Positions 8,792 through 17,045 of a stretch of 64,000 nt of DNA are shown in pieces. Each line of letters opens with the position of its first letter. The stretch's first letter is position 1. Below the pieces are notes generated by a model. That model searched no databases, had not been told where the DNA came from, and was given only the letters and a program-made list of their open reading frames with translations. Made by a program: the position numbers and the translations under genes. The DNA comes from Ornithinimicrobium ciconiae (lineage in GTDB: Bacteria > Actinomycetota > Actinomycetes > Actinomycetales > Dermatophilaceae): contig NZ_CP041616.1 in the NCBI RefSeq assembly GCF_007197575.1, positions 3,844,001 to 3,908,000 of the forward strand. Reading direction: 5' to 3'.

Positions 8792-9549
8792 CGCGGTGGT
8801 GCGCTGCGCACCAGCTTGGCGGCCTTGTCCGGGTCGGTCTCGCCGACGCCGAAAGCGGGACAGAGACTGGCCACCGGGCAGGCACCGCACGCGGCCTTCT
8901 TGGCGTGACAGGTCCGGCGACCGTGAAAGACCAGGACGTGGGAGAGCTGGGTCCACTCCTTGCGGGGGATCAGGGCGCCGACGGCATGCTCGACCTTGAC
9001 CGGATCCTCCTCCGCGGTCCAGCCGAAGCGACGCGCCAGACGCCCGAAGTGGGTGTCGATGGTGATGCCCGGCACGCCAAAGGCGTTGCCCAGCACGACG
9101 TTGGCGGTCTTGCGGCCGACCCCGGGCAGGGTGACCAGGTCAACCAACGTCCCGGGCACCTGACCGTCGTAGTCCTCGACGAGCTTGGCCGCGAGCTTGA
9201 GCAGGGAGTCCGTCTTGGCACGGAAGAAGCCCGTCGAGGCGATGATCGTCTCGACATCGGTGCGCTCGGCCCCCGCCAGAGCGTGAGCATCGGGATAACG
9301 GCGGAACAGCTCGGGAGTCACCAGGTTGACCCGCACGTCGGTCGTCTGCGCGGACAGGACCGTCGCGACGAGCAACTCAAAGGGCGTCGTGAAGTCGAGC
9401 TCGCAGTGCGCATCGGGATAGCGCTGGGCCAGCAAGCGATACATCCGCCTAGCCCTGCGGGTGAGTGCGAGAGCGGTCTCTCCGGTGGGGGTCTCGACGG
9501 CTTGGCTCACGTCCCCAACCATAGACATCAGAGCAGACACTCGACACAA
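8788..9549 (-). CDS. nth: Endonuclease III
   Basis: Nth is the base-excision repair glycosylase/AP lyase for oxidised pyrimidines. In the 253-residue frame the helix-hairpin-helix [12 protein letters not shown] lies at 141-152 with catalytic Lys147, and the catalytic Asp is Asp165 in [10 protein letters not shown]. The [4Fe-4S] cluster is Cys214-X6-Cys221-X2-Cys224-X5-Cys230. All key residues are present. Starts at 9549, 9528 and 9522 are possible because the first 20 residues are not conserved in the family. It is divergent from the Crp-family gene with only about 30 bp between them. Confidence 0.96.
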   Translation of the reverse strand: MCRVSALMSMVGDVSQAVETPTGETALALTRRARRMYRLLAQRYPDAHCELDFTTPFELLVATVLSAQTTDVRVNLVTPELFRRYPDAHALAGAERTDVETIIASTGFFRAKTDSLLKLAAKLVEDYDGQVPGTLVDLVTLPGVGRKTANVVLGNAFGVPGITIDTHFGRLARRFGWTAEEDPVKVEHAVGALIPRKEWTQLSHVLVFHGRRTCHAKKAACGACPVASLCPAFGVGETDPDKAAKLVRSAPPR

Positions 9550-9578
9550 CCAGTGACGTTAGTGGCAGGATGACCACC

Positions 9579-10256
9579 GTGGACCGTCAAGTCGTGAAGA
9601 AGACACCGCTGTTTGCGGCCCTGGACGACGAGACCGCGATGCGGCTCGTCGACTCAATGACGCCGATCCGGCTCGCACGAGGCGAGTCGGTCTTTGAGGA
9701 GGGCGACCCCGGCGACTCTCTCTATGTCATCGTCACCGGCAAGATGAAGCTGGCGCGCACCAGCGGGGACGGCCGGGAGAGCCTGCTGTCGGTGCTCGGC
9801 CCCGGTGAGATGTTTGGCGAACTGAGCCTGTTTGACCCCGGACCCCGGCTCACCAGCGCTCGTGCGGTCGCCGAGTCCGAGCTCATCTCGCTGGGCAATG
9901 CCGATCTGCGTTCCTTCCTCCAGGAGCACCCCGAGGTCGCCATGATGATGCTCGCGGGCCTGGCCCGTCGGCTGCGGCGCACCAACGAGGACATGTCGGA
10001 CCTGGTGTTCACGGACGTGCCCGGACGGGTCGCCAAGGCCCTGCTGGACCTGTCCGTGCGGTTCGGCAAGCGCACCGACACCGGGGTTAAGGTGGCCCAC
10101 GAGCTGACGCAGGAGGAGCTCGCCCAACTGGTCGGCGCCTCCCGCGAGACGGTCAACAAGGCACTGGCCGACTTCGCGACCCGCGGCTGGCTGGTGCTGG
10201 GCGCCAAGTCGGTCACCCTGATCGACCTCGAGCGGCTGCGGCGCCGCTCCCGCTAG
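9579..10256 (+). CDS. crp: Crp/Fnr-family regulator (Crp/GlxR-type)
   Basis: This global cAMP-responsive transcription factor has 225 residues from the GTG at 9579. That start has CAGGA 8 nt upstream, whereas the ATG at 9570 overlaps that ribosome binding site, so GTG is preferred. The N-terminal cyclic-nucleotide domain has the phosphate-binding cassette GEMFGELSLFDPGPRLTSAR at about 75-95. The C-terminal winged helix is LTQEELAQLVGASRETVNKA at about 175-194. It corresponds to Rv3676 Crp and Corynebacterium GlxR by position and sequence. Its 3' end overlaps the convergent NUDIX-MBL gene by 4 bp. Confidence 0.93.
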   Translation: MDRQVVKKTPLFAALDDETAMRLVDSMTPIRLARGESVFEEGDPGDSLYVIVTGKMKLARTSGDGRESLLSVLGPGEMFGELSLFDPGPRLTSARAVAESELISLGNADLRSFLQEHPEVAMMMLAGLARRLRRTNEDMSDLVFTDVPGRVAKALLDLSVRFGKRTDTGVKVAHELTQEELAQLVGASRETVNKALADFATRGWLVLGAKSVTLIDLERLRRRSR

Positions 10257-12025
10257 ACGGCCGTCTCGATGCCGAGGCCGAGGTGGTCCAGCTGGGCCAG
10301 CACGCTCTGCCGTGCGGCCGGCCAGACGTCCTGCGGCACGTCCGCATAGACCGTCGAGACGACCAGGTCGGCCAGCTCCGGACGCGGCAGGTCTGCTCGC
10401 CCACTGGCGGCCTGCCGGACCTGCGCCAACCGCTCCTGGCGGTGCGCGGCATACTGCGCCACGGTGCCGGCGGCGTCGGTGAGCACGGGGCCGTGACCCG
10501 GTGCGAGGGTGGTGACCTCGTCAGTGTCCACGAGGTGGGCGATCTTCTCCAGGCTGTGCAGATAAGCCCCCAGCTGGCCGTCCGGGTGCGCCACCACGGT
10601 CGTGCCCCGGCCCAGGATCGTGTCGCCGGTGAAGAGGGTCCTCTCCTCCTCCAGCAGGAAGCAGACCGAGGCCATGGTGTGGCCGGGAGTCAGCACGACC
10701 CGCAGCCGCACCCCACCGACCTGCAGGAGCTCGCCGTCGGCGAGCGGCTCCGCTCCCGGGAAGTTGCCCCGTGCAGGGGCGCCGGTCAGCTCCCGCATGC
10801 GCTCCATGGACTCCGCGTGGTCGAAGTGCTCGTGGGTGAACAGCAGCAGAGCGACCCGCGCCCCGCGCGCTGCCACGTCCGCGAGCACCCGCTGGAGGTG
10901 GTCCTCGTCCAACGGGCCAGGGTCGATCACGACCGCCTCCGTGGCCCCGGGCTCCGACACGATCCAGGTGTTGGTCCCATCCAGCGTCATGGGGCCCGGG
11001 TTGGGGCACAGCCGACACGTGGTCCGCTCGCCCAGGGGTCCACCGCTCCAGGGCGTCATGTCGAGTTCCTCTCCGTGGTCGCGGCCGTCGACGGAGGCTA
11101 GGTCGTGGCCGTGTCCGCAGTCTGTGTTCGTGTCCGTGTCCGCAGTCCGTGTCTGGGGAGCGGACTGCGGCAGTCCGTCGCCCGCCGCGTCGATCGGTGC
11201 CCGCATCCACAGGACGCCGTCGCGCTCGGCCGGCCACGGCATCACCGGCCAGACCTCGGCGGCAGCATCCAGCGCGACGTCCAGCGAGTCGGCGCGGGCC
11301 AGCTGCTCCAGCATCACCCGCGTCGGCGGCAGCATCAGGTGCTCCCCGGCGTCGTGCTGGGCCAGCAGCACGAGCGGTGACTCCCACAGCACCACGGCCG
11401 CCTCTGAGCTGCGGTCGTCGGCGAGCTGCCCCTCCGGCAGGCGGGCCACGAAGAAACGCGTGTCATAACGCTTGGGCTCTGCCTCCGGGGTGATCCAGTG
11501 CGCCCGCAGCCCCAGCAGATCGGTGCGCAGCACCAGATCGCGCTGGATGAGCAGCTCCGCGAAGGACAGCTCGCGGGCGAGCAGCGCGTCGCGCACCTCG
11601 TCCCAGACCGGTGCCGTGAGGTCAGCCACGACCGAGTCCGCATCGGGACCGGCCAGCAGCACCCCACACTCCTCGAAGACCTCCCGGGCAGCGGCGATGA
11701 CCAGCTCACGGGCACGCTCGACGCTGGTGCGCAGCCGGCTGGCCCACCCCTGGGGGCTCGGGCCGGCCCAGGGGACGTCCGGATCGGCGTCACGCGGGTC
11801 GACCCCACCACCGGGGAAGGCCAGCATGTTGGCGGCGAAGGCCATAGTCGTGGCACGTCGCAGCACAAAGACCTCGGGCCCCTGAGCCCCAGGGCGCAGC
11901 AGCATCACCGTCGACGACGGCTTCGCCGGGGCGGGCTCGCCCGCACCGGCACGGCCTCCGGCATCCACCCAGGCCTGGACCGGCTCGCTCAGCCGCGCCG
12001 GCATCGGGAAGTCGCGGTAGGTCAC
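10253..12025 (-). CDS. NUDIX hydrolase - MBL-fold metallohydrolase fusion
   Basis: One 590-residue frame joins two enzymes usually encoded separately. Residues 1-270 are NUDIX-like (AFPGGGVDP and AAREVFEECGVLL form the Nudix box at about 68-125). Residues 325-590 are a metallo-beta-lactamase fold with FTHEHFDHAE (about 405), TPGHTMASVC, FTGDTILGRG and PGHGPVL metal-binding motifs, the LACTB2/Rv3677c type. The joint is a low-complexity linker rich in Thr/Asp (RTADTDTNTDCGHGHD) from a repetitive stretch near 11105-11150. Overlap or fusion of these genes in this locus is plausible, but the linker DNA should be checked for a sequencing or evolutionary join. It follows ridA with a 3-bp gap. Confidence 0.88.
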   Translation of the reverse strand: MTYRDFPMPARLSEPVQAWVDAGGRAGAGEPAPAKPSSTVMLLRPGAQGPEVFVLRRATTMAFAANMLAFPGGGVDPRDADPDVPWAGPSPQGWASRLRTSVERARELVIAAAREVFEECGVLLAGPDADSVVADLTAPVWDEVRDALLARELSFAELLIQRDLVLRTDLLGLRAHWITPEAEPKRYDTRFFVARLPEGQLADDRSSEAAVVLWESPLVLLAQHDAGEHLMLPPTRVMLEQLARADSLDVALDAAAEVWPVMPWPAERDGVLWMRAPIDAAGDGLPQSAPQTRTADTDTNTDCGHGHDLASVDGRDHGEELDMTPWSGGPLGERTTCRLCPNPGPMTLDGTNTWIVSEPGATEAVVIDPGPLDEDHLQRVLADVAARGARVALLLFTHEHFDHAESMERMRELTGAPARGNFPGAEPLADGELLQVGGVRLRVVLTPGHTMASVCFLLEEERTLFTGDTILGRGTTVVAHPDGQLGAYLHSLEKIAHLVDTDEVTTLAPGHGPVLTDAAGTVAQYAAHRQERLAQVRQAASGRADLPRPELADLVVSTVYADVPQDVWPAARQSVLAQLDHLGLGIETAV

Positions 12026-12028
12026 CGC

Positions 12029-12502
12029 TCAGGCTGACACGGCGACGGTGATCTCCACCTCGACCGGGGTGTCCATCGGCAGCACCGCGACACCGACGGC
12101 GGAGCGCGCGTGGATGCCGGCGTCGCCGAAGGCCTTGCCCAGGAGCTCGCTCGCGCCGTTGATGACGCCCGGCTGACCGGTGAACGAGGGGTCGCTGGCC
12201 ACGAAGCCCACGACCTTGACGACGCGGGTCACCGTGTCCAGGTCACCGACCAGTGCCTTGACGGCGGCGATGGCGTTGACGGCACAGCGCTCGGCGGCCT
12301 TCTTGGCCGTCTCGGGGTCCACCAGGCCCTCGCCCTCGCCGACCTTGCCGGTGACCGACAGGACACCATCGACCATCGGGAGCTGCCCAGAGGTGAAGAC
12401 CAGGTCCCCGTGCCGGACCGCCGGCAGGTAGGCAGCCAGCGGAGGGGTGACCTCGGGCACCGTCAGGCCCAGCTCGGCCAGACGGTCCTCGACGGCGCTC
12501 AT
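12029..12502 (-). CDS. ridA: RidA family protein
   Basis: This 157-residue member of the YjgF/YER057c/RidA family likely hydrolyses reactive enamine/imine intermediates or a related substrate. Recognisable segments are FTSGQLPMVDG (about 36-46), AIAAVKALVGDLDTV and the C-terminal VGVAVLPMDTPVEVEITVA. The family Arg that binds the carboxylate falls where this protein has HARSAVGV, so the key Arg seems present. It corresponds to Rv3678c. It overlaps the upstream DUF4177 gene by 4 bp and is followed by the NUDIX-MBL gene. Confidence 0.92.
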   Translation of the reverse strand: MSAVEDRLAELGLTVPEVTPPLAAYLPAVRHGDLVFTSGQLPMVDGVLSVTGKVGEGEGLVDPETAKKAAERCAVNAIAAVKALVGDLDTVTRVVKVVGFVASDPSFTGQPGVINGASELLGKAFGDAGIHARSAVGVAVLPMDTPVEVEITVAVSA

Positions 12503-12654
12503 GCCTTCGGCCGCTTCAGGTAGGCGACCAGGTTGCCGCCGTCGGGACCCTGGAGGACCTGGACGAGCTCCCAGCCGTCCTCACCCCACTGGTCGAGGAT
12601 CTGCTTGGTGGCGTGCACGATCAACGGCACGGTTGCGTATTCCCATGTGGCCAT
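12499..12654 (-). CDS. DUF4177 domain small protein
   Basis: This 51-residue protein (MATWEYATVPLIVHATKQ at the start) matches the DUF4177 pattern: a WEYATV beginning, a central DQWGEDGWELVQV and a C-terminal LVAYLKRP. Function is unknown. The ATG at 12654 begins the frame and the stop overlaps the ridA start (ATGA). The same tiny gene precedes ridA in mycobacteria (Rv3678A), so synteny supports it despite its size. Confidence 0.88.
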   Translation of the reverse strand: MATWEYATVPLIVHATKQILDQWGEDGWELVQVLQGPDGGNLVAYLKRPKA

Positions 12655-12663
12655 GCCCTGACT

Positions 12664-13944
12664 CTAGCGAGTGGGGGCCAGCGGACGCAGGGCAGCCGGT
12701 GTCGTGCCGGTGGTCATCTGCTCGGCGAGCAGGCGGGCGGTCGCCGGGCCCTGACACATGCCCCACATGCCGTGTCCGCCGTGCGCCCACACGCCCGGGG
12801 CCTTGGTGGGGCCGACCAGCGGGAGCCCGTCGACGGTGACCGGACGGGCCCCGACCCACTGGTCCTGCCGGTCGTTGAGGTCCAGCCCCTGCACCAGCGG
12901 CCGGGCGTTGGCCACGATCGAGTCGATCCGGGCGGGATACAGCGGGTCGTCCGTCGGCCGGAACTCCATCGTCCCGCCCATCCGGATCCGGCCCGTCTGG
13001 CCCAGCGGGGTGCAGACGATGCGCTCGTAGGGGAAGTAGATCGGGTTGCTCACCTGGCGTCCGTCGACCGGTTGGGACACGGAGAAGGAGTAGCCGCGAC
13101 CGGCCCGCAGGCTGGTGCGCACGCCATACTGCTTGGCCAGGGTGGGCAACCAGGCCCCGGTGGCCAGCACCACCGCGTCGGCGCGCACCGGAGCAGCACC
13201 GACCAGGTCGACCGAGATCCCGCCGGGCCCGTGCCGCAGCCCGCGCACGTCAGCGCCCTCGCGCACCTCTCCGCCGCGCGCGCGGACCGCCGTGGCCAGC
13301 GCCGCGACATAGGCCCCGGGGTCCATGAACCGCTGTCCGTCGATCCGGATCGCCCGGCTCACGTTCGGGGCGACCACGGGCGCCAGCTCACGGACCTGCT
13401 CGGCGGTGATGTCGCTGGCCTCCAGCGCCATCCCCGCCTCGCGGATCTGGTCGAACTCAGTGAGCAGCCCGTCGGCGTGCTCGTCCTCGCGGAAGGCTGC
13501 GATGATCGGCCCGGACCGCAACCGCTCGGTCAGTCCCGGGTCGGTCTCCAGCTCGTCATAGGCGTCCAGCGCGTGCACGTTGAGCGGCAACAGGGCCGCC
13601 ATCGTCCGGCGCCAGGTCGGGGCTGTGCATCGGGCGGCAAAACGCAGCAGGAAGCTCCACAGCTGCGGGTCGACACGGACCGGCACGTGCAGCGGCGCCG
13701 ACGGGTCGAGCACCGCCTTCATGCCATAACGCAGGACCGCAGGCTCGGCGAGCGGGATAGCCATCGCCGGCGTGATCCAGCCGGCGTTGCCCCACGAGGC
13801 GCCGGCCGCGACGGCCGATCGCTCCAGGACGGTGACCTGCACCCCCCGCTGCTGCAGGAACCAGGCGGTGGAGAGACCGACCATGCCGGCCCCGACGACG
13901 ATGACGTGCTCGGGAGCACCACGAAACTGCGGCGACGTTGCCAT
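12664..13944 (-). CDS. FAD-dependent oxidoreductase, D-amino acid dehydrogenase (DadA)-like
   Basis: The 426-residue protein is a DAO-superfamily flavoenzyme. The N-terminal dinucleotide fold HVIVVGAGMVGLSTAWFLQQ is at about 13-32, followed by the acidic end of the second strand (TVLER). SWGNAGWI (about 50-57) is the DadA-type SxxNAG motif near FAD. The C-terminal motif GARPVTVDGLPLVGPT and GHGMWGMCQGPATARLLAEQ closes the FAD site. The substrate is probably a D-amino acid or related amine. It is separate from the ridA operon by about 9 bp, so co-transcription with DUF4177-ridA is possible, with this gene upstream. Confidence 0.87.
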   Translation of the reverse strand: MATSPQFRGAPEHVIVVGAGMVGLSTAWFLQQRGVQVTVLERSAVAAGASWGNAGWITPAMAIPLAEPAVLRYGMKAVLDPSAPLHVPVRVDPQLWSFLLRFAARCTAPTWRRTMAALLPLNVHALDAYDELETDPGLTERLRSGPIIAAFREDEHADGLLTEFDQIREAGMALEASDITAEQVRELAPVVAPNVSRAIRIDGQRFMDPGAYVAALATAVRARGGEVREGADVRGLRHGPGGISVDLVGAAPVRADAVVLATGAWLPTLAKQYGVRTSLRAGRGYSFSVSQPVDGRQVSNPIYFPYERIVCTPLGQTGRIRMGGTMEFRPTDDPLYPARIDSIVANARPLVQGLDLNDRQDQWVGARPVTVDGLPLVGPTKAPGVWAHGGHGMWGMCQGPATARLLAEQMTTGTTPAALRPLAPTR

Positions 13945-14008
13945 GATCCGGACGCTACCAAGTCAGGCTGAGACCGCGCACGGCGGCCGGTCGGGGCAGA
14001 CTGTCCGT

Positions 14009-14839
14009 GTGTCCCACGACGTCCTGACCCGCCCCGCCCGTGAGCCGGACCGCACCGTCTCCCTCGGCCCGGCACCGCACCAGGTGTATGACGTGTGGCT
14101 GGCTCCCGGAGCCCAGGTCACGGTCGTCCTGGTGCACGGGGGCTTCTGGCGGCAGGAGTGGGACCGGACCCACCTGCGCGCCACCGCCGAGGCGCTGGCC
14201 GGAGCGGGCTATGCCGTGGCCCTGCCGGAGTATCGCCGCACCGGGATGCCCGGCGGCATCTGGCCAGGGCCGGGCGAGGACGTCGCTGCTGCTCTCACGG
14301 CCATCCGCGCAGACCGGCTGCTGCCCGGCCCCACGGTGCTCGTGGGGCACTCGGCCGGTGGCCACCTGGCCGTGTGGTTGCTGCACCGGGCTGAGGCCGC
14401 CGGGGTCCTGGGAGCGGTCAGCCTGGCCGGCTGCCTGGACCTGCGGCTGGTGGGTCGACTCGGGCTGGACGACGGTGCGGCCGACGCCCTGATGGGCGGG
14501 ACCAGCTGGCGCGAGGAGCCAGCACTCGACGCCGACCCCATCGACCTGGGACCGACGGCCGCGCCCACCCGGTTGCTGCACGGCACCGCCGACGAACAGG
14601 TCCCGCTGGAGGTCTCCCGGTCGTGGCTGGCCACAGCTGGCACCGCGGGACGGGACACGCTGAGAGTCCTGGACGGCACGGACCATTTTGACCTGATCGA
14701 CCCGCGCTCGTCGGCGTGGCCGGTGCTGCTGGACGAGCTGCGCGCGCTCACGGGCCGCGAGCCAGCGGTCGCCGCGGAGGCGGCACGACAGCCCACTCCA
14801 CCGACGGCAGAGCCAGAGCCAGCCGGTGGTGCCTCATGA
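14009..14839 (+). CDS. Alpha/beta hydrolase
   Basis: This 276-residue protein is an alpha/beta-fold hydrolase resembling kynurenine formamidase/esterase types. VVLVHGGFWRQEW (about 42-54) is the HGG(F)W oxyanion motif. VGHSAGGHLAVW (about 112-123) carries the nucleophile Ser. The Asp is in GTADEQVPLEV and the His in GTDHFDLID. The GTG start at 14009 is the first start after the divergent promoter shared with the FAD oxidoreductase. Its stop overlaps the ATG of the ArsA-like ATPase gene (ATGA). The C-terminal 25 residues are low-complexity (PTPPTAEPEPAGG). Confidence 0.85.
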   Translation: MSHDVLTRPAREPDRTVSLGPAPHQVYDVWLAPGAQVTVVLVHGGFWRQEWDRTHLRATAEALAGAGYAVALPEYRRTGMPGGIWPGPGEDVAAALTAIRADRLLPGPTVLVGHSAGGHLAVWLLHRAEAAGVLGAVSLAGCLDLRLVGRLGLDDGAADALMGGTSWREEPALDADPIDLGPTAAPTRLLHGTADEQVPLEVSRSWLATAGTAGRDTLRVLDGTDHFDLIDPRSSAWPVLLDELRALTGREPAVAAEAARQPTPPTAEPEPAGGAS

Positions 14840-15861
14840 CCTGGCACGGCACCGACGGGCATCCCCGGCTGCACATCGTGACCGGCAAGGGCGGCACCGG
14901 CAAGACCACCGTCGCGGCGGCGCTGGCCGCCACCCTCGCGGCACGGGGACGCCGAGTCCTGCTCGTGGAGACCGAAGAGCGCCAGGGCATCAGCCAGGTC
15001 CTGGACGTGGCCCCACTGGGCACGGAGGAGACCGAGGTCGCCACCGGGCCGGACGGCGGGGAGGTATGGGCCCTGTCGATCGAGGCGGGGACCGCCCTGG
15101 TGGAGTACCTGCGCCTGTTCTACCGCCTCGGCCGGGCCGGTGACCTGCTGCACCGGATGGGCGCCATCGAGTTCGCGACCACGATCGCTCCCGGGGTGCG
15201 GGACGTGCTGATCGGGGGCCGGATCTATGACTCGGTGCGCCGCACCACCGCGGACCGGGGCGCCGGTGGCCGGCGTGGCCGCGACTCCGGTGGGCGCCCG
15301 GCATACGACGCCGTCGTGCTGGACGCACCACCGACCGGACGGGTCGGCAACTTCCTGGATGTGACCGGACAGTTGGCGGACCTGGCCAGGGTGGGCCCCA
15401 TCCGCAACCAGGCCGACGCGGTGCGCGGGATGCTGCACTCCGCGACGACCGTGGTGCACGTGGTGACCCTGCTGGAGCAGCTGCCGGTCCAGGAGACCCT
15501 CGATGCGGTGCACGGCCTCGGGGCTGACGGTCTGCGGATCGGCGCCATCATCGTCAACCAGGCCCGGGACGCCTCCGCCCGTGAGCAGGTCGACCGCGTC
15601 GCTGCCGCGGAGGTCGACCCGGAGCATCTCGCCAGCCAACTGGCCACGGTCGGCATCCGGACGACGCCGACCATGGTCGACGGCCTGGTCCAGACTGCGC
15701 ACGAGGCCATCCAGCGACGTGATCTCGAGGTCTCCCTCGAGGGCGCGATCGCGGATGCTGGACGCCCGGTGCTGACCCTGCCGCACCTGCCCCAGGGGGT
15801 CGGACCCGACGCGGTGTGGCGGCTCGCGGCCGAGCTGGCCCGGCAGGGAGTGGCGCTGTGA
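14836..15861 (+). CDS. ArsA-like P-loop ATPase (first of pair)
   Basis: The 341-residue protein is a SIMIBI-class ATPase like Rv3679, related to ArsA/Get3 but without evidence for arsenite transport. The deviant Walker A GKGGTGKTT is at about 18-26, switch-like ETEERQGISQVL at about 46-57, and VLDAPPTGR at about 155-163 is Walker B. It overlaps the upstream hydrolase and the downstream partner ATPase by 4 bp each. In mycobacteria the pair forms a complex next to the PonA2-type PBP and responds to redox or envelope stress; that role here is inference from synteny. Confidence 0.9.
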   Translation: MTWHGTDGHPRLHIVTGKGGTGKTTVAAALAATLAARGRRVLLVETEERQGISQVLDVAPLGTEETEVATGPDGGEVWALSIEAGTALVEYLRLFYRLGRAGDLLHRMGAIEFATTIAPGVRDVLIGGRIYDSVRRTTADRGAGGRRGRDSGGRPAYDAVVLDAPPTGRVGNFLDVTGQLADLARVGPIRNQADAVRGMLHSATTVVHVVTLLEQLPVQETLDAVHGLGADGLRIGAIIVNQARDASAREQVDRVAAAEVDPEHLASQLATVGIRTTPTMVDGLVQTAHEAIQRRDLEVSLEGAIADAGRPVLTLPHLPQGVGPDAVWRLAAELARQGVAL

Positions 15862-16988
15862 CCGACCTGGACCTGGGTGCCCTGCTCACCGACCCGGCCA
15901 CCTCCGTGGTGGTCTGCTGCGGCGCCGGCGGCGTCGGCAAGACGACGACCGCAGCCGCGCTGGCCCTGCACGCCGCCGAGCAGGGGCGCCGGGTCGTCGT
16001 GCTGACCATCGACCCGGCCCGACGGCTGGCCCAGGCGCTGGGGCTGACCGAGCTGGACAACACCCCGCGCCCGGTCGTCGGCGTCGACACCGCTGCCGGG
16101 GGGTCGCTGGACGCGATGATGCTCGACATGAAGCGCACCTTCGATGAGGTGGTGCTCACCCACGCGGATCCGGAGACGGCGCAGCAGATCCTGGACAACT
16201 CGATCTATCAGGCCCTGTCGTCCTCGTTCGCCGGGACCCAGGAGTACATGGCGATGGAGCGTCTCGGGCAGTTGCGCGCACAGGCTGAGGCCGACGGCAG
16301 CTGGGACCTGATCATCGTCGACACCCCACCGTCCCGCTCGGCGCTGGACTTCCTGGACGCCCCCACCCGGTTGGGCTCCTTCCTCGACGGCCGGTTCATC
16401 CGACTCATCAGCGCCCCGGCCCGGGCCGGCGGGCGCGTCGGCGCTCGGGCACTCGGCGTCGGCATGTCGGTGGCGACCGCGACCATCGGCAGACTGCTGG
16501 GCAAGCAGTTCATGCTCGACGTCAGCACCTTCGTCGCGGCGATGGACACGGTCTTCGGTGGGTTCCGGGCGCGGGCCGACGAGACCTACGCGTTGCTGCA
16601 GGACAAGGGCACCCAGTTTGTGGTGGTCGCCGCCCCAGAACGGGACGCCCTGCGCGAGGCGGGCTACTTCGTGCAACGGCTGGCCAAGGACGACATGCCC
16701 CTGGCGGGGCTCGTGCTCAACCGGGTCGCGGTGTCCCGGGCCCGCATCTCGTCAGACCGGGCGAGGGACGGGGCGGAGATGCTCGAGGAGTCCGGCGACC
16801 GGCATACGGCCGCGGTGCTGCGGGTCCACGCGGACCATGCGGAGACCGCCGCCCGGCACCGGCGCCACATCCGCGACGTCGCGGCCGCCTATCCCAGGCT
16901 CGCCACGGTGCAGGTGCCACTCGCCGGCGCCGACATCGCCGACCTGCCTGCGCTGCGCTCGGTCGCGGAGGCACTGACCAGCCAGTGA
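15858..16988 (+). CDS. ArsA-like P-loop ATPase (second of pair)
   Basis: This is the partner of the preceding ATPase (376 residues, Rv3680-like). CGAGGVGKTTTA at about 21-32 is the deviant Walker A with two Lys/Thr positions conserved, TIDPARRLAQALG at about 49-61 is the ArsA/Get3 switch I signature, and IIVDTPPSRSALDFLDAP is Walker B/switch II. The GTG start overlaps the partner stop (GTGA), which argues for stoichiometric expression. In mycobacteria whiB4 lies immediately downstream. Here only a 57-bp gap separates it from the PBP gene, so whiB is missing from the locus. Confidence 0.92.
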   Translation: MTDLDLGALLTDPATSVVVCCGAGGVGKTTTAAALALHAAEQGRRVVVLTIDPARRLAQALGLTELDNTPRPVVGVDTAAGGSLDAMMLDMKRTFDEVVLTHADPETAQQILDNSIYQALSSSFAGTQEYMAMERLGQLRAQAEADGSWDLIIVDTPPSRSALDFLDAPTRLGSFLDGRFIRLISAPARAGGRVGARALGVGMSVATATIGRLLGKQFMLDVSTFVAAMDTVFGGFRARADETYALLQDKGTQFVVVAAPERDALREAGYFVQRLAKDDMPLAGLVLNRVAVSRARISSDRARDGAEMLEESGDRHTAAVLRVHADHAETAARHRRHIRDVAAAYPRLATVQVPLAGADIADLPALRSVAEALTSQ

Positions 16989-17045
16989 TCTCAGGGTCTG
17001 ACACTGCCTGAGACCCGCGATTTCCCAGGCTTGGCCGGTACTCTT

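Noticed and set aside
15225..16676. Minus-strand 483-residue open frame
   Set aside because: It is the complement of the two ArsA-type ATPase genes, whose P-loop motifs are unambiguous.
14836..16988. Arsenite-efflux (ars) operon
   Set aside because: The two ATPases are ArsA-like in fold only; no ArsB, ArsC or ArsR is near and the setting matches the Rv3679-Rv3680 type.
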